Assembly: GCA_003225295.1 (NCBI GenBank)
Contig: QHYZ01000103.1
Location: 1-60,666, forward strand
Reading direction: 5' to 3'
Source of the DNA: Acidobacteriota bacterium
Lineage (GTDB): Bacteria > Acidobacteriota > Terriglobia > Acidiferrales > UBA7541
DNA: 60,666 nucleotides
Shown here: piece after piece, positions 1 through 8,400 of the stretch
How positions within the stretch are numbered: the stretch's first letter is position 1
Layout of the letters: each line of letters opens with the position of its first letter
Position numbers and translations under genes: made by a program
Notes under the pieces: generated by a model
Databases searched by the model: none
Told to the model about the DNA's origin: nothing
The model's input: the letters and a program-made list of their open reading frames with translations, nothing else

Positions 1-264
1 GGATGTGCGCCGGACGCCAACCAGTCCAAAGGAACGGCGAGCGAACACCATGGAGTCGCGGGCTTCTGGCTCGGCCTCTGGCATGGCTTTATTGCACCAT
101 TTGTGTTCGTGGCCTCGCTGTTCAAAAGCAACCTCAGTATCTACGAAGTCCACAACAACGGAGGCTGGTACAACTTCGGCTACCTGTTCGGCCTGGCCTG
201 CTTCTTCGGTGGTGGCGGCAACAGGACGGCACGTCGAAAGCAAATCCGCACAGCAAGTGCCTGA
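1..264 (+). CDS. C-terminal part of a small lipoprotein/membrane protein (5' end outside window)
   Basis: Frame 1 is open from the first base to a TGA at 262-264 and gives 87 residues. The second residue is a Cys preceded by Gly, as in a lipobox cleavage site, so the mature protein probably begins here as a lipoprotein and the missing part is the signal peptide. The segment GFWLGLWHGFIAPFVFVASL is a membrane-spanning stretch, followed by YEVHNNGGWYNFGYLFGLAC, a second hydrophobic stretch. This two-helix pattern with HNNGGWYNFG is one I recall from small conserved bacterial membrane proteins of unknown function. Longer overlapping frames here have no such structure and were discarded. No function is proposed. 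Confidence 0.7.
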   Translation, partial: GCAPDANQSKGTASEHHGVAGFWLGLWHGFIAPFVFVASLFKSNLSIYEVHNNGGWYNFGYLFGLACFFGGGGNRTARRKQIRTASA

Positions 265-377
265 TAACTGACAAGTGAAACTTGGATTGGTCTCATCCTG
301 GCCGAGCGTTGGACTTGAGTTCGAAGGGTGGTAAAAGGTGTCGCTTGAAGTTCTTGAAAACAAAAACCAGAAGGAAG

Positions 378-454
378 TGGCGCGCCCGGAGGGGTTCGAA
401 CCCCCGACCCCGTGCTCCGGAGGCACGTGCTCTATCCATCTGAGCTACGGGCGC
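378..454 (-). tRNA. tRNA-Arg (anticodon CCG)
   Basis: On the minus strand the gene is 77 nt with an encoded CCA end (378-380). The acceptor stem GCGCCCG/CGGGCGC is a perfect 7-bp pairing (448-454 with 382-388). The D-arm is GCTCAGATGGATAGAGC. The anticodon arm is CGTGC-CTCCGGA-GCACG, giving anticodon CCG (Arg), and the T-arm carries TTCGAAC. It lies 17 nt past the 3' end of the integrase gene. A second tRNA-Arg-like fragment at 1711-1760 has different stems, so the two are not copies of each other. Confidence 0.95.
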
Positions 455-471
455 ACAATCGGATTGTATCA

Positions 472-1614
472 TCAACTCGCTTTGCGCTTCTTGTCGAACG
501 TCTTCTGGCCGCGTTTGAATGCGGCTTCCAATTTGCTCATCGCCTCTGTACGTTGCTCCAGACGCACTTTGATGTAGAACTCCATCGTAGTGCGTACGTT
601 CGCGTGGCGCAGGATTGCTTGGGCTACTTTCGGGTCAGCGCCCAAGTCCCTCAAGTTCGATGCTAAACCACGACGGAAGGCGTGCCAACCATGCCACGGC
701 ACTCCCGCCTTTTTCAGAGTAGGACGGATGATACGCGCATTAAAATTATCCATCCGCAGCGGTTCTCCGGTCTCGCCGTGGAATACCCACTGGCTGTATC
801 CGTTCCGCGCTTTGTGCGCTTCCAGGGCTTTCCGAACAACGGGCAAGAGTGGGAGGCTCTCTTCTCTTGCTTCAGTCTTTGTTTCATCTTCCTTCCCCTG
901 CCAAACCGCACGTTTGATATTGAGCGTGTCACCCGTGAAATCTTCCCACTTCAATCCGACAAGTTCACTCTGGCTTAGACCTGTCAATGCTGCCGTCAGA
1001 CAGAGCGTGTGCGCAGGCTCGTCATCCAGTACTGCAAGCAACGCGTAAATCTCGTCGAGCGTGTAAGCGTGTGTCTTCTTTGGCCTAGCACCTCTGGGCG
1101 TGATCACTTCATATACCGGATTGGCAGCGATGAGTCGCTTGTTCTTTGCATATTTGAATGCACCGCTTAAGAAATTCCGCGCATTCTTCAGCGACCTCTG
1201 TGCTCGATTCTTTTCAGAAGCTATCATCTTTAGGACTTCATGCACGTCTGCTGTGCTGACCTGGTGCATCGGGAGTCGGCAGAAAGATTCTTGCCGCTTG
1301 ATTAGATTAAACTGGTGATGGTATCCGCGTGCGGTACTGGCTTTGAAGTCTCCGCATGCATCGACATACGGCAGAAAGACATCTTTCAAATATCGCCCAA
1401 CTGTATCGACTGATTCCGGCGCGGCTCCGGCATTCAACGGAGCAAGAATTTTATCGGCTAGTTCCCGTACGCTGCTTTCACTGCGATGCTGGTCATCTAC
1501 CATGTGCAGCCTCTCGACAATCCGTTGGCGTTTTGACTGCCCATTTACGAGTACGGTTTTCCGATAGCGCAGCACCCACCATTTCCCATGTTTGTAAATA
1601 TTCCCTGTCTGCAA
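472..1614 (-). CDS. Tyrosine-type integrase/recombinase
   Basis: A 380-residue phage-type integrase that would catalyse site-specific strand exchange at an attachment site. The N-terminal 60 residues (KHGKWWVLRYRK) look like the arm-DNA-binding domain, residues 65-165 like the core-binding SAM-like domain, and 185-355 like the catalytic domain. Catalytic residues visible are H311 and R314 (HAFRRG), H337 (ILRHANV) and the nucleophile Y347 (MEFY). The first catalytic Arg, normally in TGLR, is Ser214 here (TGLSQSEL). The gene sits between an intact tRNA-Arg gene and a 3' tRNA-Arg fragment, the usual setting for a tRNA-targeting integrase. Two direct repeats just upstream (1644-1664) could be arm-type sites. 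Whether it is active without the first Arg is uncertain. Confidence 0.9.
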   Translation of the reverse strand: MQTGNIYKHGKWWVLRYRKTVLVNGQSKRQRIVERLHMVDDQHRSESSVRELADKILAPLNAGAAPESVDTVGRYLKDVFLPYVDACGDFKASTARGYHHQFNLIKRQESFCRLPMHQVSTADVHEVLKMIASEKNRAQRSLKNARNFLSGAFKYAKNKRLIAANPVYEVITPRGARPKKTHAYTLDEIYALLAVLDDEPAHTLCLTAALTGLSQSELVGLKWEDFTGDTLNIKRAVWQGKEDETKTEAREESLPLLPVVRKALEAHKARNGYSQWVFHGETGEPLRMDNFNARIIRPTLKKAGVPWHGWHAFRRGLASNLRDLGADPKVAQAILRHANVRTTMEFYIKVRLEQRTEAMSKLEAAFKRGQKTFDKKRKAS

Positions 1615-1643
1615 TGTTTCCTCCCGCTACCCCTACTCTAACG

Positions 1644-1664
1644 TGGGCACAATTTGGGCACAAT
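1644..1664. repeat. Tandem direct repeat TGGGCACAAT x2 upstream of the integrase
   Basis: TGGGCACAAT occurs at 1644-1653 and again at 1655-1664, separated by one T, so the spacing is 11 bp or about one helical turn. It lies between the integrase start (1614) and the tRNA fragment (1711), where integrase arm sites or promoter elements are expected. Function is inferred from position only. A short hairpin, CCGCAT-AAA-ATGCGG, follows at 1678-1692. Confidence 0.6.
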
Positions 1665-1710
1665 AGTACGAGAGTACCCGCATAAAATGCGGTGTTTTGG
1701 TGTGTAGTCG

Positions 1711-1760
1711 CTGGTCTCCGGAACCAGAGGTCGGGCGTTCGAATCGCCCCAGGCGCGCCA
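1711..1760 (+). other. 3' fragment of a tRNA-Arg(CCG) gene, probable attachment-site scar
   Basis: The fragment holds an anticodon arm CTGGT-CTCCGGA-ACCAG, a variable loop, a T-arm GGGCG-TTCGAAT-CGCCC, the acceptor 3' strand CAGGCGC, a discriminator G and CCA. The matching acceptor 5' strand (GCGCCTG) and a D-arm are absent upstream, where element-like sequence begins. A tRNA 3' part without its 5' half next to an integrase gene is the typical product of integration into a tRNA gene. The orientation implies that the element lies to the left and that the restored tRNA is outside the window. Confidence 0.75.
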
Positions 1761-1993
1761 CCACTTTTCTCTTGTCCGTTCAGGCGCTTGCGGCAGGGGC
1801 GTTCCGGCGTTTCGAACCATTTCGAGGTCGCCAGTGCCAATCAGTATGCCAGTTCCGCGCCTACCGCAGCCCTCTGCTCGTGGCCATCGCGGTAAACGGC
1901 CTCCACGACTTTGCCACTAAGACAGACTGGGGGCCGAACAATTGCCTCAGAACGCGTCCCAAGATCGATTATGAAATCGACTCCAACTACGGC

Positions 1994-2353
1994 TCACGGC
2001 GCGCCATAAATTCCAAGTGAGCGCGCGATGGCAGCGAGCCGCCGGTCGGTGCTCCAGAGCAGTACGCTTTCCAATGCCGCCGACGCCAGCAGATGTACAT
2101 CGACCCAGCCAACACCCCGACCCATGAGGCGATGCCGCTCGACGAACGTCATCACTTCCTCATTCTCCACGATCGGCACGGATGGCAGTCTCCGGAGCAA
2201 TTGCAGGATCTCAGAGCGGTGGCTTATGGATCCACATGCCAATTCGCCGATAATAAAAGGATGGCACTGAACTTCGGCGCGATGAAGAAGCGAGATGAGC
2301 TCGAGCTGGCCGTGGCGCAAATGCTCCACCCAGATCGAGGTATCCACAAGCAT
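1994..2353 (-). CDS. vapC: VapC-type PIN-domain toxin ribonuclease
   Basis: A 119-residue PIN domain, the usual size for VapC toxins, which cleave RNA and are neutralised by a VapB antitoxin. The N-terminus MLVDTSIWVEHL carries the first acidic residue (D4). A mid-protein Glu lies in IIGELACG, and a further acidic site in GWVDVHLLASA, followed by LLWSTDRRL, fits the C-terminal metal-binding set. Its ATG shares one base with the stop codon of the upstream antitoxin gene (TGATG arrangement at 2351-2355), so the two are translationally coupled. Expression is probably repressed through the palindrome upstream of the antitoxin gene. Confidence 0.9.
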   Translation of the reverse strand: MLVDTSIWVEHLRHGQLELISLLHRAEVQCHPFIIGELACGSISHRSEILQLLRRLPSVPIVENEEVMTFVERHRLMGRGVGWVDVHLLASAALESVLLWSTDRRLAAIARSLGIYGAP

Positions 2354-2562
2354 CAGCCGCTGGCCAGAAGGGCCCGAGGGCGGCGGCGTCGAATTTTCCG
2401 CAGACGCGGCTCGCTGCCGCCCATTGCCGCCAGCCTCTTAGCACTCTCACGGGCCACAAGGGCTTCCAGTCCGGCGTGAACCACGGCAGTCTTCTCCGTG
2501 ATACCGCTGAGCCGTGCCGCTTGCTTGAGGAGGTCATCGTTAATGTTCAGAGTCGTCCGCAT
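2353..2562 (-). CDS. vapB: VapB-type antitoxin
   Basis: The protein begins MRTTLNINDDLLKQAARLSG, the ribbon-helix-helix signature of VapB antitoxins that bind DNA as dimers, and ends in a basic tail, 69 residues in all. I chose the ATG at 2562 over an upstream in-frame start at 2682 because the domain begins exactly there and the added 40 residues cross the operator palindrome. It pairs with the adjoining PIN toxin. No convincing ribosome-binding site is seen before the ATG, so the start may be leaderless or weakly translated. Confidence 0.88.
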   Translation of the reverse strand: MRTTLNINDDLLKQAARLSGITEKTAVVHAGLEALVARESAKRLAAMGGSEPRLRKIRRRRPRALLASG

Positions 2563-2570
2563 ATGTATCA

Positions 2571-2591
2571 GTATGCATGATTCATGCATAC
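2571..2591. promoter_or_regulatory. Perfect palindromic operator upstream of vapB
   Basis: GTATGCATGA (2571-2580), one central T, then TCATGCATAC (2582-2591): a perfect 10-bp inverted repeat starting 9 bp before the vapB ATG. Ribbon-helix-helix antitoxins autoregulate by binding such palindromes over their promoter, so this is the likely VapBC operator. The sequence is direct observation; the role is inferred. Confidence 0.75.
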
Positions 2592-2815
2592 GATTTCTAG
2601 AGGTAAGAATGAGAATAAGGATAGGCCACCGCATTTTTCCTTCACACTCCTCCAAGCTGGGCGTTGTCAGTCGCGAACTCACTCACTCTCCGGCGCCGCC
2701 AACGCTTCCGGACCACCCAAGTCTTGGGAAACGGATTGAGGGCTCTCTGGCGCGCAGCCTCGGTGTTCCGAAACGCAACTCTATCCACGTAATACATCAG
2801 TGCTAGATCAAAAGA

Positions 2816-3379
2816 TCAAAACGGGATCTCGTCGTCGGACTGGCGCTTCTGATCCCCTCGTTGCGACAACGCGTAGCGGGCCCGGCGGGGTGGTTGCGGA
2901 ATCGCCGGAATCGGCCACACGGGCGCTCCAGTCTCAAGCGCCTCCGCGATCTCCCGCAGTTCCTGGATCACCTGGGGCAGCACCTCCGGCGCGACCACGC
3001 CCTGCGCGAGCCACGCGTTCAGATCGTCGGCGAGATTCATGAGGTAGCAGACCAGATCCTCAACCGGCCACGCCGCCTCCCTGACGCCTTTCAGCGCCTC
3101 CACGGCCCGTTGCGGGGTCAGAAGCTTCGGCGACCCCGACCCCGATTTGTGCGGGTGATGGTCGAGGGGACCGCCCCCGAACCGCTTCCAGTAGCACGCT
3201 TCGATGAACTCGCCTACTGGGAGCTTCCAACGCTGCTGCGGGCTGGGACGTAGGCTGGGAAGTTTCTTCGGATTCATGTCGAGGCCGCGCGCCATCTCGA
3301 CCTGCCGAGCATTGATTTGGCAGATCTTCTGCGCTTTTCTCCACGATTCCTCGTGGTACGGTCGACGCTTCCTCGCCAT
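2816..3379 (-). CDS. Conserved hypothetical protein, charged, no recognised domain
   Basis: A 187-residue soluble protein starting MARKRRPYHEESWRKAQKIC, rich in Arg, Lys and Glu in its first 60 residues, with PSPQQRWKLPVGEFIEACYW at about 45-65 and a helical C-terminal half. It ends in a proline-rich and acidic tail. The N-terminal arrangement (two basic helices, then MNPKKLPSLRP) resembles small acidobacterial proteins I recall only as hypothetical. There is no signal peptide and no membrane segment. It stands alone on the minus strand between the VapBC module and the Wadjet block, so accessory origin is plausible. No function is proposed. Confidence 0.6.
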   Translation of the reverse strand: MARKRRPYHEESWRKAQKICQINARQVEMARGLDMNPKKLPSLRPSPQQRWKLPVGEFIEACYWKRFGGGPLDHHPHKSGSGSPKLLTPQRAVEALKGVREAAWPVEDLVCYLMNLADDLNAWLAQGVVAPEVLPQVIQELREIAEALETGAPVWPIPAIPQPPRRARYALSQRGDQKRQSDDEIPF

Positions 3380-3565
3380 GCTACCACCACGTACTAGTCG
3401 ATACCGGAGTTCAATTTAGTTGGCAACGCCGGAGAAAAATGTGCAAAACGATGGATCTCACCGGGGCAATTAACCGCCCCTACCGTCCGAGGCTGCCCCA
3501 AGCGGCGACGCACAACAGGAGGATACACCTTTCGGAGTGCGCCTAGTCAGTGTATCGTCTCCGGC
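3380..3565. other. Intergenic stretch with nothing recognised
   Basis: No gene, RNA or clear hairpin was recognised here. The open frames in either direction lack domain-like composition. It separates the hypothetical gene on the right-to-left strand from the end of the Wadjet-linked genes. Confidence 0.5.
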
Positions 3566-3823
3566 TCACCGTCCTCGAGGTGCAAGCCCACTGCAGGTTC
3601 GATGGTGTTTTTTTCCCTGAGAGGCGTGGCGATCTTCGGATTCCGGACGGTTCGCGTGCCCCGCGTATGGGACGACCCCGGAGCGAAGGCTATCTTGTAT
3701 CCGCTGTGTCCGCCGCCCCTGGTTTCGCTTGCCCCGCCGGAAAATGGCATCTACGATCTTGCCTTTCCAAATCAACTGTAATAGCACCCCACCAAAAGTT
3801 CGTTTACTTGGGAGTCGTGTCAT
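3566..3823 (-). CDS. Possible small basic protein coupled to the HTH gene (doubtful)
   Basis: An 85-residue frame whose ATG overlaps the stop codon of the HTH gene by 4 nt (ATGA at 3820-3823). That is the same coupling seen between jetC and jetD, and it is the main reason to list it. The product starts MTRLPSKRTFGGVLLQLIWK and is strongly basic after residue 20. It matches no toxin or known family I can name, and its composition would also fit non-coding DNA read by chance. It may be a small unrecognised operon member or simply a random frame. Confidence 0.25.
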   Translation of the reverse strand: MTRLPSKRTFGGVLLQLIWKGKIVDAIFRRGKRNQGRRTQRIQDSLRSGVVPYAGHANRPESEDRHASQGKKHHRTCSGLAPRGR

Positions 3824-4164
3824 GTTCCAAGTTTCTCCTGCCGGCGGGCCGGCGATCGGCAAATCTGGAGCAGTATTTGCGGGTTGCTTTGCGCAATACT
3901 CAAAAGTTTGAGAGCCGCGCTTGTTGGCCGCCGTGCGCCGTGTTCCCAACTCTGAACGACTTTGGGACTGACATTTAGAATATACGCAAACACGGATTGG
4001 CTGGCCCCTAGCGCCAGTCGTATTCTCTTGATCTGTCGGGGGCGCATGGGCTTGACGCGGGGAATTTCAGTAACTCGGAGTGCCACCTTGCGGCCCTTCT
4101 TCCGAGCAACGGCTTCCTGGAAACCCTCCATCAATGCGTCGAAAATCTGGATTTTCGTCGCCAT
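3820..4164 (-). CDS. XRE/HigA-like helix-turn-helix protein linked to the Wadjet operon
   Basis: A 114-residue DNA-binding protein. The C-terminal half (about 40-90) is an XRE-type HTH: RQIKRIRLALGASQSVFAYI, then VVQSWEHGARRPTSAALKLL, as in YiaG/HigA-type antitoxins and repressors. The first 40 residues are a charged lead-in (FDALMEGFQEAVARKKGRK). Its ATG lies 2 nt after the jetD stop, with a GGGGAG Shine-Dalgarno inside the end of jetD, so it is almost certainly co-transcribed with jetABCD. No RelE/HigB toxin is seen next to it. It could be an operon autoregulator or an antitoxin whose toxin is lost. The HTH assignment is firm; the Wadjet link is inferred from spacing. Confidence 0.8.
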   Translation of the reverse strand: MATKIQIFDALMEGFQEAVARKKGRKVALRVTEIPRVKPMRPRQIKRIRLALGASQSVFAYILNVSPKVVQSWEHGARRPTSAALKLLSIAQSNPQILLQICRSPARRQEKLGT

Positions 4165-4166
4165 TG

Positions 4167-5468
4167 TTAACTCCCCTTCAGTTCCCCGACCACAGTTCGC
4201 AGAGCGGTTTTCTGTTCCTCAGAGCCACGTTCCAGATCACCAATCAGCAGACCCAAGACACTCTCTTCCAGCACGGCCTTCCCACGCGAATGCATCTGTG
4301 AGGAAAGTTGATCATCCCAGATCGCATCGAGGGCGCAGCCGCGGAGAGACGGGCCAGCCGTGCTCACGGCGGAAACATAGTCAGCGGCGCTCATCCGCCA
4401 TGGGTCGACGGCAAACCGCTGCATCAACATATTAGCGATAGCGATTCCTGGCGGGTCCAAATCGCCGTGGTAGCGCAGCCGGCAGCCGGTCCGGCACAGG
4501 AGGTCGAGCAGAAGCTGTGCGGCGGAGGCAGGCTGCCCTGCTGTGCAGATGAGCGGCAGGCTGCGCGGACCGAGACGCTGCGCTGCGGCTGCGATGACGC
4601 TGGGATTCTCGCAAACCGAGACCGTGCGGCTGTTCCATTCTCCGAAGACACGTTCGTCCGCCCTGCGAAGCTGGCGAACGGTGAGATGACATGGTTCGCC
4701 CGAGTCCGCCATCAGATTGAGCAACTGACCGATGAGCGTTGAGGCTGTGCCGCGTAGGTTGAGCACCAGCACAGGCGCAGAGAGTTCGTCGACCACGACG
4801 CCGACCAAGTCCCACAATTGGCGTCGGCAATCGGCAGCACGCGAGAGCTTAAGCCCTTGCTGGTGCGCGATCGCCTGCAAACAGAGGGTCGAAAGTGGTT
4901 TCCCGGCATCGAGCGCGTGGCTATCGCCGGTCGTGCGCGTTGCAAGTTCAGCCAGTGGAACCGCGGGCTGGGGAAGCTGGCGCAAGACGAACAAGGCCTG
5001 ACGGAGAAGAATGTCGCCGAATATGCAATCGTCACCGCTGTATTTTTTGAGCAGGCCGGTCGAGCGAATCCTCGCGAGCCAGCCGCGGTACTGGGGCAGG
5101 TCCGCCATGGCCGCTTCGATGGAGCTAAACAGGTTCGTCCATCGTTGCGACGCGGAATCACGAGCGCGACGTTGGTCTTCAATCGGGCCGGCAATGGCCT
5201 GAACCGCTTCGACGAGCGAATCGCACATGCCGCTCTCGCACAGAATGCGTTCCATTTCGGCCAGTCGCACGACCAGCGGTGTTCCCGAGGAGGGGCGCCG
5301 CCCGAGAAAGTGATCGATTGCGGAACGCTCTTCCGCAGATACGCCTGGCAACGTCAGAGTGCCGCCAAGCGATTGGCCGAAGCGCAGACGCGCTGCCATG
5401 CCTTGGATGAGGCGGGCCAACGTGGCCTTGCCGAGTGCCTGCTGGAGGCGATCTGGATCGTGGATCAT
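4167..5468 (-). CDS. jetD: Wadjet type II JetD, TOPRIM nuclease subunit (TIGR02679/DUF2399 family)
   Basis: A 433-residue protein of the TIGR02679 type. Its N-terminal part fits the DUF3323-like region, and the last 150 residues form a TOPRIM fold. Visible acidic sites are E287 in VCENPS and D336/D338 in YHGDLDPPG, the expected metal-binding set of the DNA-cleaving subunit. In Wadjet systems JetD is recruited by the loop-extruding JetABC complex and cuts circular plasmid DNA. Its ATG overlaps the jetC stop by 4 nt (ATGA), so the two are translationally coupled. It is the fourth gene of the operon, and a HTH gene follows 2 nt later. Domain integrity looks complete. Confidence 0.9.
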   Translation of the reverse strand: MIHDPDRLQQALGKATLARLIQGMAARLRFGQSLGGTLTLPGVSAEERSAIDHFLGRRPSSGTPLVVRLAEMERILCESGMCDSLVEAVQAIAGPIEDQRRARDSASQRWTNLFSSIEAAMADLPQYRGWLARIRSTGLLKKYSGDDCIFGDILLRQALFVLRQLPQPAVPLAELATRTTGDSHALDAGKPLSTLCLQAIAHQQGLKLSRAADCRRQLWDLVGVVVDELSAPVLVLNLRGTASTLIGQLLNLMADSGEPCHLTVRQLRRADERVFGEWNSRTVSVCENPSVIAAAAQRLGPRSLPLICTAGQPASAAQLLLDLLCRTGCRLRYHGDLDPPGIAIANMLMQRFAVDPWRMSAADYVSAVSTAGPSLRGCALDAIWDDQLSSQMHSRGKAVLEESVLGLLIGDLERGSEEQKTALRTVVGELKGS

Positions 5469-8400
5469 GTTGAGGGCCTGGCGTTGTGCTCGGGAAAGAC
5501 CTCGACCGAAGAGACTTCGTCGATCTCCTGTGCCTTGCCGTTAACGTTCGCCATGGTCGAGCGACCATCCTGAGCATCGTTACCCCGCAAGCGTTCGCGG
5601 CCATTCCAGACCCAGCGTGAGGTCCATACCGCATCAACGCCCGCCCGTGCGGAAAGCTGATAAATCGCCAGCCCCGGCAGCGTGGCATAACAGCCCCATT
5701 CACGTTCGCTGGTCATGACGAAATCGAGGTCGAATTCGTGCAGCATGCCCATGCACTTGCTACGCATATCGGAATCGATGCCCACGAAGGCCTCATCCAG
5801 CAGGATCAGCCGCGGCGCGAACTTTCCCGCGCTGCCGTAATATGCAGCGGCTGCGGCGAATTGCGGGATGGTCAGCGCCAGCGCCTTTTCGCCGCCTGAA
5901 GCGGTGCCGTGCGTGCGCTTGGTGAGTCGCTGCCAATCGCCATCCTGTTTTCGTTCGACAAAAAATTGATGCCAGCGGCGATAGTCGAGCGCGATCGTGA
6001 GTTGTTCCTGCCAGGTGCCGGTCGTCTCGGTCTCTCGCACGGAGCGGATCTGCTCCTGAAGGAAATCGCCGAGCAACATGCGGTCCGCCTGCGACCAGGT
6101 GGAACTTTCTCCCATCAGCTTTTTTCTGGCCTCGTTAAACGCAGCCGGCCCCTCCGACAGCGCCTCCCACTTGAATTGCAGCATCATGCCGGTGCTGGTC
6201 GGGCGCAGTTGCAGTTGCTTGCTCATATCACGCACCAGTTCCGCGGCGCGGCGGATGAGCGATCCGAGCTCGACAGCGACATCGTGAATGAGATAGTTCT
6301 CAAGCACCTCGCGTTCCTTGGCGGTTAACAATGCGCCGCGATTGACGATTTCCTCGGCCAGCAAGGAACTGAAGTCGTTCATCCGTCGCCGCTCGCCTTG
6401 AAAAAGCACGGTCACCACCAACACATCGTTATCCGTGGTGTGCTCGGGGCGATAGTCGTGACTTTGCAGAGCATTGGTCACTTCCTGCACGTGCTGATAG
6501 ATCAATTTCTGATTCTTTTCCCAGGCACCGTCGCTGTAATCGATCGCCTGGAGAGCGACGTCGATTCGCCTTGCTAGATCGACTGCCGCGGCGACGGAAA
6601 GTTCACCCTGCGTTTGCCCCGCAAGCAGCCGCTCCTCGGCGGCAGCGAGATGGAGCAGGCCCGTGTTGGCGAAGCGCAATAGATGTTCGATCGCCCGCGC
6701 GCGGTTGGCCGTATCCGCAGCGATCTCCCGTTCCATGTCGGCGATGGACGACACCAGCAGTCGGACGCGCTCTTGCGCCCCACCCAAAGTTTGAGCAGCT
6801 CCCTGTTGTTCCTTTTGAATGCGGTCGAGACGTCCCTCAACTTCGCGGAGCCGTCGCTGCACCTCTTCGACCGCTGCGCCAACCGTCTGATGAAGCATGG
6901 CGAATTCTGCATCGGCAGCGGCGGTCTTCTGCTCCGCTTCCTGCTTCGCCGAGTGCAATCGATCCTCGCGAAGGCGGTTGCTTTCCAACCGTGATCGCTC
7001 TTCACGCAAGGCCAGGTCCGCAAACATCCGCTCGCGAGCCGCGGGCCAGAGCGAGCCCAGGACCTGCTGGTACTCGCCGAGGGCATCTTCGAGCGACCGC
7101 AAACGGTCGATCCACTCGCGCAGGCCCAGATCGACCGCTGTCGCATCCCGCGCCGTGGTCTTGCGTTCGAACACTTCTGCGGCCGCACCAACACGCGCCT
7201 CCGCCTCGCGCAAGCGAACTCGTCTCTGCGTCAGCTGCTGTCGCTGCGCATCCCGTTCGGCAACGGACAGGCGCACGCTGCCGTCATCGGGCGCGTGCGC
7301 CGCCTCCGCCTTTGCCGCGGCGTCCCGTTGATCGAGTTCCGTCATTGCCGCGCGAATCGCCGAGAGCGCCTGCCGCAAGGCCATCAGCTCGTCATCCAAC
7401 TCTCGCAGCCGCCGCAACCGCGCGGCTTCGCGTGCCGCCTGACCAATGTGTTGCGCGGCAGGCTTCGTCCACCGCCCGAGCTTCGGACCAATTCGCCATC
7501 GTCCCGCGAGATCCACCCACACTGGGCCGCTGTCTTCTCCAAACCCGATCCGGTGAATAATGCGGGCAATCACCTCCACCGGCACTCCTGCAGGGCCGCC
7601 CGTGCGGTCACCCGACGGACGAAGCACATCCGCCAGCGTCGGATAGCTCGGCAAAGCCTCCTGCGGTTCCTCATCCAGCAGGAACGTGTCTAAACGTTCT
7701 TCCTTGCTTCGGATCGCTCCCTCAGGATTCACCCACGCGTCCAGCAAACCGGACGATTCCATGGCCGCCTCAATAGCAGCCCTGTGCTCGGCAGGCACAT
7801 GCTCAAAGAACTCACAAAGCATCCAGAATGGCGCCCCATCGCGTGCGCGGCGAGATTCGGGATCGCGCGTATACGGCGGGGGCGGAGGCTGATGCTCGCC
7901 CTTAGAAAGCCGCTCCTGTTCGTCGCAAAGTACGCGCAACTTTTCTTCAGCCGACCGCAATTCCTGCTCCTTCGCTGCCCGCTCGGATGCCACGCTGCGG
8001 TGGAAGTTCTCCATCGCCTGATCCACGGCCGCACGCACAGGGCTGGTTGCGGCCATGTTCTCCTCACACCACGAGGAAATCTCGGGCACGACTTCAGGAA
8101 CCGCCGCCGGCGCCAACACGACAACAGCGGCACACCACTGGCGATACGCTTCCGCCAACGCGCCAATCGAAGCAAGGACTTCTCTCTCCGCGGCGCTGAC
8201 CGCCTCGGCCCCTTCGGAGACCCGTTCTTGCTCCTGGTCGCGCTTGTCCGAGGCAGCCTGAAATACGCGCCTCGCAGCATCCACGTCCGCATTCAGCTCA
8301 TCGAGCAGCCGAGCCGCCCGACGCCGCTCGCGAACCGCCGCAGTGAGCGAGCGATGGACTTCCTCGAGTAGCGTCGCGTTGTTCGTTTCTGCCATCACGC

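Noticed and set aside
1692-1895. Plus-strand frame over the tRNA fragment
   Set aside because: It is a translation of the tRNA 3' fragment and its flank, a known kind of false gene.
3547-3750. Minus-strand frame of 67 codons beginning MPFSGGASE
   Set aside because: No domain and no ribosome-binding site; overlaps the doubtful coupled frame with equal lack of support.
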